Positions 48,894 through 60,306 of a stretch of DNA of 64,000 bases are shown piece by piece (the first letter of the stretch is position 1; each line of letters begins with the position of its first letter). The position numbers and the translations under genes are program-made. The notes below the pieces were generated by a model, which saw only the letters and a list, made by a program, of their open reading frames with translations, was not told the origin of the DNA and searched no databases. The DNA is from Clitopilus passeckerianus (Eukaryota > Basidiomycota > Agaricomycetes > Agaricales > Entolomataceae). The stretch spans positions 1,233,447 through 1,297,446 of the forward strand of contig CALYLX010000146.1 of assembly GCA_944990035.1 (NCBI GenBank). The letters are read 5' to 3'.

Positions 48894-50480
48894 TGTGAAC
48901 TTGGTTTGAGCCTAGAAAATGAGAAACTAACTTGAACTTCACCAACCTCTTATACTTCTCCATCGTCCGTCGACCAAATAGAAACACAGTGCGTGACCTC
49001 CAGACAGATACCAGAACTTTGACCAGGTTCATAGTATTGGAGCCGTTTGACAGACGGTGGAATACGGCCGCCGGAGTTTTAGTATATGAGATAGACTAGA
49101 ACCTCCTTTCTTGCATAAGGGCCTAGGTCTGCCACTTAGGAGTCTCTTCGAAACAAGTAATGGAAACGAGCGAAGCCTTTCTGAGCGCATTACCAGGACC
49201 CCTCACAGGACGATGCTGCCAGTCGTTACAGCGGGATTTTGAAGCATGCTGTCCACTCCTCCCAAGGCCTTGGTGAACACGAAAAGCCGATATCCGTACA
49301 GCCCCAAGCATTTGATTTTTTTTTTCTCGAACAATTTTTAAGGTTTAACCGAGGCATTTGCTTCATAGAGACAGGGTAGTAGCAGGTAGATATTCCATGG
49401 CATGCTCCACGAAAGGATCTTGGTGCAGATGACCTTCTTCCAATGCTGCTGTCACTTATTTTGGACAACGAAATGAACAAGCGAGCCGTTGAAGTAGCTG
49501 CCGCCAGTACGTGCCGCGACAGCCGTGTCTTCTATGCTCCAGATAGCTGTCCTGGGGTCGAAGACGATTGGTTTGATAGCCCAATCATATGAACTTAATG
49601 AAGTGTTGACGTTTTTCTGATTGGTCAAGTCGCAGCTGAGTGGAATAGTCGGTTTAGCCTTCCCAAATGATCCCGAGGCTCATCAGAGATTGGCTTGGCT
49701 TCCTTGATGGCGGTTTTCTCTTATCAAGAGTGAAAGAGGAGTAATAAGACTAGATCCGGCGAAACCTTCAAGAGGGGGTTGCAAGCAGGTTGCTTTGATC
49801 GCCGTTGAGGAAGAAAGAGCCTCCTAGCCGCGGGGTGCCGAATCTACCGGGCTCGGTCCGGGAACCTGGGTACGAGAGGAGTGGGGAGGAGAGAGGGGTC
49901 AGTCGGAAACGTAGCGTAGCAAGAGAAGCCGTAGGCTTCTCGACACAACCACGAATGTAATGTAGAATAAGAAAGAAAACTGAATGAACTACTCAGCTAG
50001 CTAATCTGTAACTTGCCGAGAAGGTGAGGATCCTCGATAATGAAGATGAAATTGAGGGAACGGTCACTGGTTGACCGTAAATCTGCTTGTGGTGGTGAGG
50101 TGTAAGGAACCTAATTATTCAAAGACGCATACATGATCACGAGACAAATAGAAGTACTACAGTACGCAAAAGGCAGGTCTACAACCGGATAAGGCAATCA
50201 CAATCCAATCAGCACCCGGGTGGCAATGACTCGGGGAGATTCCACTCGCGTAGGCGCACTGTGACCCCAACAGTGCCATTTACGCATCCTAGGAGTGGAT
50301 CTCGACCCTACTTCCACCAAAGTACTGATCTTCATGATCATACCCGCGCCAGAAATAGCCTGAAAAGAAGAAGAATTGTAATAGTAAAATGAAATGTACC
50401 GTAATAAAGAAACAATAAACATGAATGCGACCTTGAACTCCTTCCCAATCCATCCCAGGGAGGTGCGCGGCTTACACGAG
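48894..50480. other. Gene-poor stretch; possible LTR-like piece
   Basis: No gene was recognised. A perfect 8-bp hairpin GAGAAGCC-gta-GGCTTCTC lies at 49923-49941, followed by AATGTAATG and A-rich sequence, an arrangement reminiscent of fungal LTRs. I could not find matching ends or a target-site duplication. Confidence 0.35.
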
Positions 50481-50481
50481 G

Positions 50482-50599
50482 GAACCGGAATCTTGACGGT
50501 TCTGACGCACAACGTGGATTCCGAATGGAAATAGTAGACTGATCCCCGAAGGGATCTCTTGACAGTCTATGAACGAGCTCCGGAATCTTGACGGAGAGC
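50482..50599. repeat. Cluster of three short hairpins with a shared CTTGAC element
   Basis: Hairpin 1 at 50482-50502 has stem GAACCG/CGGTTC. Hairpin 2 at 50535-50569 nests GATCCC-cgaa-GGGATC inside TAGACT/AGTCTA. Hairpin 3 at 50578-50596 has stem CTCCG/CGGAG. Hairpins 1 and 3 share the loop GAATCTTGA with different but still complementary stems. Confidence 0.5.
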
Positions 50600-53500
50600 G
50601 AGTGAGAAACCATCTTGAAGGTCGGAACGACCTGGTTTCGGAAATCCGCGAGGAGGGTAGGATACCCTTCCACACCGTAAGCTTCGATTTACTAAGCCTT
50701 GTTTTACCCTTTCATCGCTCATATCCTGTGGGGCAGAGCGGATGAGATACAAGGCTGATATCTACTTGGAGGATTGAGCCCTTAAAACACTTGAGAAATA
50801 TGCAGATGTTTACAGGCAATAGATGCTCGAGTTGAGGAGCCATCAACTGACGTCGGAAGAACGCAGCCGGAGTGTGGGAACGGCCTGAGCACGGACCTCC
50901 CTTGACTTCTGTCTTCAGAATCATAGTCGGCCAACTCTATGGCATCCTCAAGCCTCCTCCGTCCGGCTACAACCACAGGCTATGGCAAACCTTTGCAAAA
51001 GTTGTAACTCCTGAAGGCTTCACTCCTGGCGCGGGATTCCGTGCGGCTTTCATTCGGTCACCCTAAGCCCCCACCAAGCGAGAATGAAACCAACTGGATT
51101 TGTTCAGAATCGCAGGTAGGTATATGGAACGTCGTCTTGAAATTGCTAAGGCTTATACGAATGCCTCTAGGGAAGAGTTTCCCAGACTCTCCAAAGCCTG
51201 GTCGAATGGGAGGAAATGATCCAACATCTCTGCTGAGCAAATCCAGACTGGCGCTTTCGTCCAGGTGCAAATTCCCTCGCCAAACTACAGGCATCAAATA
51301 CCCCAGTTATAGGAAATGTTGGAGAGCTGAATGGCGTTATCAAGGCTTGACCCAATGACGCCCTCAGCTTCCCTGTCAAGTCAAACGCTATGACTTCGGA
51401 CGGACCTGGACCGTTGCACGGCAATAGCTGACAGCCTGAAACGAGCTGAAGTTAACGAAGACCTCAAAGAATCTGGTCCCTGCACATCCAAGGTACGTTT
51501 GAAGGACGGAGCTAGGCGTTCTCGTCGCGAAAACCGTTCACCCATCCACAGTGGTAGTTGTCCAAGAACATTTGCATGCACGTCAACACAACCGTCCCTC
51601 TTCGGAATCCCTCCCTCCCTCCTTCCTACATCTACAAACATCGTTTTTGATCTCCGAGAATGTCGCATGGGTGGGTTCTACCCCACTCCTCCCTTCGTCA
51701 CTACGACCTATGTCAAGACCGGTTACACCAGCGGATTCAAACGCGCCAATGACACCTGCTGATCGAACTGCACTCCCAGCCCACCGTTTCCTTCTCTGGG
51801 GCGACCGCCTGCCAATTCTCCGCCTGACCATCACCCTCCAGACTACGGCTGGTAGCTGGCTCCAGCGCTGGCATCAAGACATCCGGCTCTCACTTCGGTT
51901 GAGGAACATCAGCTTCAAGCTCCCCCAACGCTGACGACCACCGGCCTAAAAGTCGTTGCCACCACCAGCTCCTGCCAGCGGTCCCAACTGCCACCTCCTG
52001 CTGCAGCGTCAACCCCGGTGTCACGATTGCTACGCCTTGACCGCTCTGCTGTTCGTCACCTCAACTTTTCAAGAAGTTGAGCAGCTGGAAGGGAATGCTG
52101 GCGGTCCGGGAATGGGGAAAAGGTCGCAAGCTGCATGCAAAGGCGAGCAGGTCCATCCACGGAAGCGAGAGTCCGAAGTGCACTACCAGCATACATTAGA
52201 CATTCGAATGTCGTATCATCTTCACTATCGTTGACCACGTCTTCCGCTGGAATCTCTCCATCATCCCATCCCGCAACCCGACCCAGTGGCCAACGAATGT
52301 GACGTTGGTACGTTTTGTACCCAACGACCCATACCTCCCCTATGGTTAGGAGAGGAACGATGAATGGATTGCCAGCATTGTGGTTATCCATTCCCGGAGC
52401 TCGTTCTCCTAGTTCTCCTCGCGTTCATGGTCAGGATGCCCACCGCCGACGGCCACTTATACCTGGACCTTCACTCCCACAAACACCGATGGGAGGCGCC
52501 ATATCCCAGCTGTCTTGTCAAGACATTCACCGCTGCAGTTGAGAGCAATGCCGTCCTCCCAGTGACGGTGTTGAAGGACATGCAGGCGCTTTCGTCGTCA
52601 CTGCTGCACCCGCACCCGTTGGCACAAAAGGTCGTTCTCAGCGCCAGCGTCAGACTGTCGGCCACCAATACCACATACAGCAGCATCCACAAGCTCGATG
52701 CCGGCGAGTATCGTCTCTTCGGCACAATGTTCTGCTGCCCACCGCCTGGGCCTCGGCCTCCGTCAAGGAAGCAAGCGGCCTTTCAAGCTCCCACACCTGC
52801 GCATGCAAGTCCTCATCTAGCGTATATGTGGCCCTCTCGTCATGGTCACGGCGCTCAAGATATCCCACCCCCCAGCACCGCCCTGGGGCATACCGCCACC
52901 CTCCAAAGGCAGATTCATGTCGACCATCCTACAACTCCAATGCAAGGGGTGGAGCACTCCTTAGGAGACGAGGTCCCGTTTGGCCGTCCTACCCGGAATT
53001 CAAGTCACGAACCAGAAGGCGATGGAGGTGACGATTTGGAGCCCATCCCCAAGGGCGACGTCGACATGCCTGGTAGTAGAGATGCAGGCTTAGAGGTATA
53101 TTGATCAACAGCCTGTCGTCACTGCTATTCTAACATACTTGTGAATAGTCTTTTACCATCCGTATGCATCAACTGCCACCCCTGCTCTGGTTGACAAGAG
53201 TTGCATTGGGGCACTCACCCCGGCGCATCCGGTCCGATTCACAATGCAAGAAGTTTATTAGATGGCTACAGGCACCCGTACAACGTCTCTCCTGCCCCGT
53301 CAACAGTGGCCTCACATTTGTCCCTCAAGCAACGATCTATCGAAAGGAGCCATTTTCCCCAACTGAGATAGATTGGTTTTGCAAGGCTCCCAGGGCCTCG
53401 TCTCCTCATATGTCAATCTCGACATTTTCTTCGTCTGCCGGATAAGACAGTCCACCATCCATTGAAGGCGACCCTCCTTGACCCAATCATGAGATTCCTT

Positions 53501-54709
53501 ATACACGCCACTTTTTCTGGACACTTTCGTTCTCACCTTGGTTTTCCCCACTACTATCCGTATTATCCTTAACTTGTAGTGCTTGTATCACCTATCGCTT
53601 CGATATACAACACATGAAACTTTGTTCGCTGCATACAGTTCAGGATTCTACCTCATGGCGTATTTAGCAATTGTCCCTATCCCTCTCATCTTCGTACTCG
53701 AAATCACCAAAGATTTGTCTATTACCGTCGCGGTGACGTTCTGAGCATATGTTAGTCCCATTGATGCGTTCATCGTTCATCGTTCATCGTTCATAGTTCA
53801 GAGAAGCAAAAGCGAGGTCGTGCGCATGGTGGCAGGCTAACGGAGAATTGGGTAACCAGCAAGGAGACGGATGAAGATCCCAAGCCCTTTGTTTCATCAG
53901 ACAGATAGTCGACGAACCCAATCACAGCTCAAGATGCGATAATTCCAGTTCCTAAGGTACCTCCTCCACCTCGTTTACCGACACCTCTTATCACAATAAT
54001 TTAGAAGTAGGATACATCCCAAACATACCACCTTAGGCAAATCGATGGAGAGATCATGTTTTATGTCTTGACAACGAAAACACAGCCCATGACGCTCACG
54101 ACCTCCTGAGCTCGACTCGCATTGTGGTGACCCCGTGTTAAGGGGGTGTACACGGACGAAGTAGATGTGGTTATAGGCGGGAGGTTGGTTGCCTGAACAG
54201 TACCTGGACGATGCCGTTTGTTATGTGCCGACTTTCTGCAGATTCATGTCGGGTGCCCGCCTAACATTTCTTCTGGCTGACCAAACGGGCGTCGGAAGAA
54301 GCCTCCCCAATGCTCAGAGCTTTTCAGGCATAAGAGTGTGTTCCAAACACGCATTGGTCGGAAATGGCTGGCAGCAGAACTCAAGTCAATTGCAAAGGAA
54401 GCTTTTGTCGATGGTACCGATGGTACGACACGTACACACATCCACTGATAGTGACACTGCCACTGGCGGCCGCCAATTCAACGATTTCCATTTTGATCAC
54501 TCCTCTCACATCATCATGCATCAGCTCCGAGTCGACGTCGAGTATCGCCACGTTCCCTCGCGACCACTATTGACTAGAATCACTTCCATCTTTTCCAGGA
54601 GCAACTATGTGGCGTCAGGTATGTTCCTGTTTTCTATTCCCAGAGAAATGAGATGATGAACGTAAAACATAGCGAAGGTGCCTCCAAGCCGCTCACGGCG
54701 GCAAGCATC
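50600..54709. other. Gene-poor 4-kb stretch with unresolved coding relics
   Basis: The longest open frame is 52364-53104 (+, 246 codons), Pro/His-rich and without motifs. On the minus strand, the same area reads charged, heptad-like peptides (for example LDEDLHAQVWELERPLASLT at about 52750-52830, and GWDDGEIPAEDVVNDSEDD at about 52190-52260). They look more like a broken repetitive gag-like or hypothetical mushroom gene. Stops interrupt it. I make no firm gene call. Confidence 0.4.
53768..53800 (+). repeat. Short GTTCATC tandem repeat
   Basis: Three perfect GTTCATC units, a partial unit and a diverged one (GTTCATAGTTCA). This is a minor microsatellite in non-coding sequence. Confidence 0.75.
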
Positions 54710-54717
54710 TATATAAG
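54710..54717 (+). promoter_or_regulatory. TATA box of MFS gene
   Basis: TATATAAG lies 52 nt before the ATG at 54769, with a CT-rich leader between. Confidence 0.5.
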
Positions 54718-54768
54718 CTCGTATCTCATCCCTGAGAACTACACCACCGGACCCTACTTCTTCTCGAG

Positions 54769-57274
54769 ATGGATTCTAAGGAAGCTCGCGAGGACGCCTA
54801 CTGCACTGCTGTCAGCTCTCGCACTGATGTCACCGACATCTCTGAGAAAAAGCTGCTTCCGTCTTTCTCAGTCAAGGACGAACGTCGTCTTGTACGCAAG
54901 TTCGATCTGTTGATCATGCCTCCCTTGATGCTCATGTAAGTGACTTAATGAACACAACAAGATAATGGTCTTAGAATTGTTCCCAGGTTCTTATTCACCG
55001 AATTCGACTTGGGGAACGTAGGAAATGCAAAGACCGGTGGCTGGGACAAGGATATCGGGCTGACAGGAAATCAGGTATGCGAATCATCTACCTACCTAAA
55101 CGGTGCTTACAAGAAGTCTGACTTCGAATCACCCGTAGTACTACATTCTCGTGATGGTGTTCTTTGTAAGTTCAACCCATTTCCTGTATCCATTATGGCC
55201 TACTAAACGGCTGGACAGGTTCCGTTCACTGTGTGCGTTATCCCTGTAGCCCTCGGAATCAACGACTTATCCAATTTCTCAGCTTTGGCACCCCGATCGC
55301 TCTTCTCGCCAAGTATTTCTCGGCTGCCAGAGTACTTCCAGTCATGATGTTAGGATTCGTAAGTCTAACGCTACGTCCTGGTTTTCTGTCACTAACTCAT
55401 CATTTTTTAGGGTATTTTGTGAGTACGTTCATCAGACATGACGATGCTGGCTCACGCTCCTTGTCAAGGTCTATCTTGACGGCATCTGCGAAAAACTTTT
55501 CTCGTAAGCTGGACATCATGCACGGCATACCTCGGGTCTAATTTAATCAGAGGTGTTCGCAATCCGCTTTTTCCTTGGGACATTCCAGTCGGCTGTTCTT
55601 CCAGGGACGGTAAGTTTATGAACAAGATACAATGATAACAATGCAGGCGCTGATAAATGATTAGATCTATTACCTTTCAACATTTTACAGACGAAACGAG
55701 CTTGGCCTTCGTATTGCCCTTTTCTTTGGTGAGACCTAGGTCGTGCCTTACGGATGGGAAACAATGTTAAACTTTGAATAGCTGCTGGCGCTCTGGCTCT
55801 TGCATTTTCTGGTGAGCTACTTCCTAGGCATGATGACAACGCTATTCTGACTCAACTACCGTAACCAGGTCTCGTCGCCTTTGGTGTATTCCATATCGAA
55901 CACTCCAAATACCACGGATGGCAGTTCCTTTTCTGGATCCAAGGTTCGTATGTTGGCTCCGTTTCGGTGGTCTGTTACTAAACCTCGCCTAGGCGGCTGC
56001 ACCTTGCTTGCTGGGGTCTTTGCCTATCTTATTCTTCCACGCAGTCCATCGACATGGAGCCGGTTGACGGAAGACGAGAAGGCCATCGCAAAAGCTCGTA
56101 TCTTGGCAGACGCTTCGAGTTCCGCTGTCGAAAAACTGAATATCCGAGATGCGTTCCAGCCTTTCAAGGAGCCTTTATACTGGTACGCATGCCGTCTCAT
56201 TTCAGAGTTCTCGAATGCTCATTCGATATTTCCTGCGCAGGATTTGGGCATTGATATCCCTTTCTCTCGGTGTTCCGCTTTCTAGTGTCGGCGTTTTCCT
56301 TCCTCAAATCGTTTTCGGACTGGGATACTCCCCGATCAAGACGAACCTCTTCGTCGTTGCTCCCAGTCTGGTTGGAATTGTAATCCTTCTCGCGCTCACG
56401 CTTTCGTCAGACCGCTTCCGAGAACGATCTATTCACACGTAAGTCGCTCGTCTCTACGAATACCTACCGTATCTAAAATCTTCCCATAGCTGCGGAGGAT
56501 TGATCATCGGCTTTATTGGCTTCATCATCCTTATCTCCATCGATCCGCTCAAAAAAGGAGGCGTTGCTTACTTCGCCTGTTTCCTTCTTACGGCTGGGGT
56601 AATAAAACTGCTCTTCCCTTGACTAAAAAACCTCTGACAGAATACCATAGGCTTTCGTTCCCGCCGTATTGGTCAACACATGGTAAGGCATTGATCCTGA
56701 CCTGCCCAAATGTTATTCTGAGCATTCGCAGGTTTACAAACAATACCTTGGACGAGACTCGGCGAGCAGTCGTATCCGCAATATTAGGTACGCGTCAAGT
56801 GTAAACCGCGTGTTTCAGCATGCTGACAAGCCCTACTTCTCGTAGTTGGACTCTCTAATTCGGCCGGCTTAATCTCCACCAACATCTTCCGAGCACAAGA
56901 TGAGCCGAAGTATGTGCCAGGTGAGCTTTGAAGACCTTGCTCACTCACTCTGTCACTAAATACTTTGAATTAGCTCTCGCTACTTGTGGTAAGCTTCGAC
57001 TTATATCAATCCAGCGCGTTTTTCGATTAACATCTCTTATCATTCAGCCGCATTTGAAGGACTTTCCTTGATTCTCGTTGCTGGGTAAGTGCATTGTAAG
57101 ATCACACAGGGTGCAGTTCTAATGTCGTTCAATTTCTTCAGTGTCGGGCTCTACATGAGATACGAAAACCGGCGAAGAAACCGGGTGCAACAAGTCAACA
57201 AAACGGCGGCGGATGTGCCTACCGACGAGCTGGCCTTGGGACCTCAGTCCCCTTCCTTCAGATACATGACTTAA
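54769..57274 (+). CDS. MFS permease, anion:cation symporter (allantoate permease/DAL5-like)
   Basis: It starts at ATG 54769 (MDSKEAREDAYCTAVS) and is spliced through well over a dozen introns to TAA 57272-57274. The start of the core, RRLVRKFDLLIMPPLMLM then FLFTEFDLGNVGNAKTGGW, is that of the ACS family. Helix 4-5 motifs FAIRFFLGTFQSAVLPG and YYLSTFYRRNELGLRIALFF, and the central SPSTWSRLTEDEKAIAKARI loop, are also typical. C-terminal helices (NSAGLISTNIFRAQDEPKYV, RYENRRRNR) complete a 12-helix transporter of about 500 residues. It contains an 8-nt microexon (55411-55418) whose inclusion restores the reading GILSILTASAKNFS. Relatives import vitamins, allantoate or nicotinate with protons. 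The substrate is unknown. The frame is open as I splice it. Confidence 0.88.
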
Positions 57275-57875
57275 ATCGCCCTTCTCGTTCATATACAGCC
57301 TTTAATGCCCGTAATAGTGTAGTATATTATTTATATTTTCATGATTTTCAATGACGAATAGATAAACTTCCCAACCCCCACAGTTCCACATTTTCGATCA
57401 CTTCTAGAATTCCTTCGACAATCGCAGCGTTTAAAGATCGAATGATTCCTAAATTGGTCATACACATATCGACTTTACATGAATGAACTACGGCTACATC
57501 TTCCTCCTGAGGTCTACTCCTCAATGTCGCAAACTGTCCGAAGATATGCAGTAATCCCGTGGAACATACTAATCAACCTTCTTTCTTCTCGTCGCCCTAT
57601 TCATAGCCTATTCATAGATGTGCTTATGCAGCCGTTGAGGTGTGTGCAAGTTTTTTGCCCGAACACCCAACTAGGCCAAGTAGAGAACTCCGTACGGAGC
57701 TTTGGTTGAGACTCAAGGTAGTGGGTGATTGGACCGAGTCGCGTTGGGTTGCCACTGGAATAGGCAGAGCGTTGGAAGTTTGGGAAGCAGCTGTGGATAA
57801 CCGGAATGGGAGAGGACAAAGTATTTGCTGAAGGAGTTATAGCTTGGCTTGGAAGGGCGGTACTAGAGTCCGCCA
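57275..57875. other. 3' region, no recognised gene
   Basis: AT-rich after the MFS stop, with poly(A)-like signals. A 76-codon frame at 57479-57709 shows no motif. Confidence 0.45.
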
Positions 57876-57966
57876 GGGGTAGGCGTTACCCTGGGGGTAA
57901 GGCCAAGGGTAGAGCAGGGGTAGGGGTAAGGGTAGGAATTTGGTACCCTTGCTCTACCCTTGGGTT
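57876..57966. repeat. GGGTA-rich palindromic block
   Basis: Repeated GGGTA pentamers sit inside inverted repeats. A perfect 14-bp pair is at 57903-57916 and 57950-57963 (CCAAGGGTAGAGCA and its complement). A nested AAGGGTA/TACCCTT pair and a further near-palindrome GGCGTTACCC...GGGTAAGGCC to the left complete the block. The G-runs could also form a quadruplex. Confidence 0.75.
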
Positions 57967-58312
57967 TTGGGAGGAGTAACGACGATTTTTTAAATAGTAT
58001 TTTGTCGGTATTTACTACAGCTACACTATACACTTTACCCCGCACAAAACACTCAAGAAACGGTGAAGAAACGGCACAGAAACTGTGAAGCCGCGCCTGC
58101 GGAGTGGGCGTGGGAACACGAACCTCGATTACCATCAAAGCGGTTTTGTACTGCCATTGTCATCTCGTCGGACTCGGAAGAGATCTCTCCACAACCCCAT
58201 GTTCCCGCTTCTGCCGTGAAATCTGCCCAACCGGCCCCACTCTCCCAGTTCCCTGCCCCACGAAGCATGCCACGGAGTGAAAATCTTCGCAGGCGTCGTT
58301 GCAACTCATGAC

Positions 58313-58789
58313 ATGGCTGACCCAAACCCAGCTCCAAGTGTCAGAGGACTTAGTGTCAACCAACCTACGAAGCAAGCCACGCCATTTGATTTAGGCGTTA
58401 AACATTTGACCGCCGAGGAAGCACAAGAGCAGAAGTCACGAGCTGTTAAAGAGTTTTTGCAAACGAAGGACAAGGCATTGAAGAATGAGGAGCGGATGAA
58501 AGCTTTACGCCAGCAAAAGCAGAAGAAACAGAATCGGGATCGCCAGCAACGCTTTCGAGATCGCTGCAGGTTAGCTCGGACAGACGATGGAGCCGGCCGG
58601 AGGACAAAAGCGGTTGTCCTCGGTTACGACACGTCCACCAGAGATAGCCAGAATGTTCTCGCCGAGGTTTCTCGACCGGATGCGCAAAATCACGAGGAAG
58701 ATATTTGGGCTTACGGTGACAATGGGAATCTCCTCCCACCTGACGCATTCCTGACGCATTCATTCAGTAAACTTTTTCAATGGCTTTAA
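58313..58789 (+). pseudogene. Truncated basic protein of repetitive-element type
   Basis: A frame from ATG 58313 (MADPNPAPSVRGLSVNQPTK) runs 158 codons to TAA. It is rich in Lys/Arg/Gln (MKALRQQKQKKQNRDRQQRF) and then has a NVLAEVSRPD motif. I recall similar N-termini in multi-copy mushroom proteins that go on to a long conserved domain, which is absent here. An overlapping frame at 58063-58311 (VISSDSEEISP) could be an upstream exon. A truncated mobile-element or multicopy-family piece is the best guess. Confidence 0.4.
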
Positions 58790-59061
58790 CACTCCTTAGA
58801 ATACCCTAAAACACAGTACTGTACTTAAATCTCCTCAATAATCAGTATTTCGAGCAATAGAGATTTTGTTCGTGGAGTTAGCAACCTGCCCTGCGTTACG
58901 CGTTACACATGGGTAAATAGGCGACAAAATTAGGCTTGCGTTATGCGTTACCGTTGCTTCCATACAAATACTTACAGTAGTACATTATAGAGACAATCGC
59001 GCCTTGATACGCCGGATGCGACACGAGACTTGGCTTACATAATTCTCGCTACTCCTGCATT
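58790..59061. other. Spacer with GCGTTAC-type repeats
   Basis: GCGTTACGCGTTAC and, 60 nt on, GCGTTATGCGTTACC occur at about 58896-58960. They may be repeat remnants. No gene. Confidence 0.5.
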
Positions 59062-60306
59062 CTACTCTAACGCAAACAGCTCAGTCGCCGTGGGGCTCAG
59101 CTAAAGAAATTGACATTGTCCGTGAGGAGGGGATATACGCAACAGTAGAAGAGCTTACCCATTCACAAACGAGCTGCACAATCTCGCGCAACGGTAAGTC
59201 GGAGCTCTCTATAACGTCTCTACTCAGACGGCGTGTTGCAGATTCATAGTACGTCAATGTCCCGTTTTCCGCCTTCAAGATAAAGAAAATCCATGTCTGC
59301 CCATCCGATAGACAGAAACGGACCTCTGGAAGGCTGCAAGGCAATGCTCAGATGAAGAAGTAAAGAAGGCATTGCCGACGTACTTTGCGGATTTCAGTAA
59401 TGCAATCGCCTGACTAACTGCTTCCGGGATATAGGAGACTAAGCTCTGTTGGAGACTCTGGCGTTTGGCCTCAACTAGGAACAAGCGGCCTTTTGCAATC
59501 TCGAATGCGTCGTCTCTGGATCCACCCGGGGCAAGCAAGCGGTCTGAGAAGGCCATGAAGCAATTTGTGAAGCAACAGAGCATAATAATCGGACCCACCT
59601 TTGTAGTCCCTCACATCATCATACTCAATAACCGCATAGTCGACATTGCCACTCAACCACAATTCATATCCCGTGATTGGGTGAGAAATTTGGACACCAT
59701 CTCCTTGCGCAATCCTCATCTCTGGAAGAATAGCAACGCCGCTCCTTTTAGTTGAGGCAATCTCCGCCAGCGCGAGCAGTATTGCGTCAAGAATCATGCG
59801 GGAACCTGCTTCGTACTACGAGCAAGTATTCATTTAGACGACCGAAGGCAAAGGTGAATAAGGTAAGACGCACATCCATGTTAACGCGCGCATAGATCTT
59901 CTTGATTCGGGAATGTAGATCCGCAATTTCCGCCTCTGCATTCGTTTTCAGCCTATTCGTTAACTCGGTTACTTTCGCGGGCTCAAAAATGAGACGTTTC
60001 CTCTTGACGCCAGCCTTCTTGAGGTCTTCTGATGCAACGGTCGAGAAAGTCACTCTCTGGAGCATCATTAATAACAATAGCATGTAATGCAAGGAATAAG
60101 TAACATACTGGTTTCTTGGCACCCTTTAGTATGTTCTCCAACGCAAGGACGTGTTCCGAGATGTTGTCCAATTCCTCCTCCGTTTCTTCAATCCCATCCA
60201 ACTCTTCCTTGAGGGCTTCGAGACGGTTCAGTGCCATCCTCATCTTCGAAAGATCGACAGTTGAGTCTTGAAGACTGCGTTTGCGCTTGTGAGTGCGTTC
60301 TGACAT
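59062..60306 (-). CDS. PD-(D/E)XK nuclease-like protein
   Basis: Six exons from ATG 60306 (MSERTHKRKRSLQDSTVDLS) to TAG 59064-59062, with five introns, all with GT...AG ends and in phase; about 320 residues. The N-terminus is basic, then a coiled coil (LNRLEALKEELDGIEETEEE) and a helical region. The core reads SGNVDYAVIEYDD (Asp), then GRLFLVEAKRQ (the E-x-K of the fold), then YIPEAVSQAIALLKSA (Gln on the following helix). LPEVRFCLSDGQTWIFFIL and a short C-terminus follow. D...ExK...Q is the nuclease core of restriction-endonuclease-like proteins. Mushroom genomes hold families of such genes of unknown role, some tied to mobile elements. It is intact only 3.5 kb from the telomere-type array. 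Confidence 0.68.

Noticed and set aside
48532..48909. 125-codon plus-strand ORF
   Set aside because: It is antisense to a spliced gene with a signal peptide, clustered cysteines and good introns on the minus strand, which explains the DNA better.
49790..49900. Possible tRNA or rRNA fragment in GC-rich sequence
   Set aside because: I could not find an acceptor stem or a T-loop GTTCRA box in a cloverleaf arrangement.
52364..53104. 246-codon plus-strand ORF as a genuine gene
   Set aside because: No motif, odd Pro/His composition and more protein-like signals on the opposite strand. Kept only as an unresolved region.
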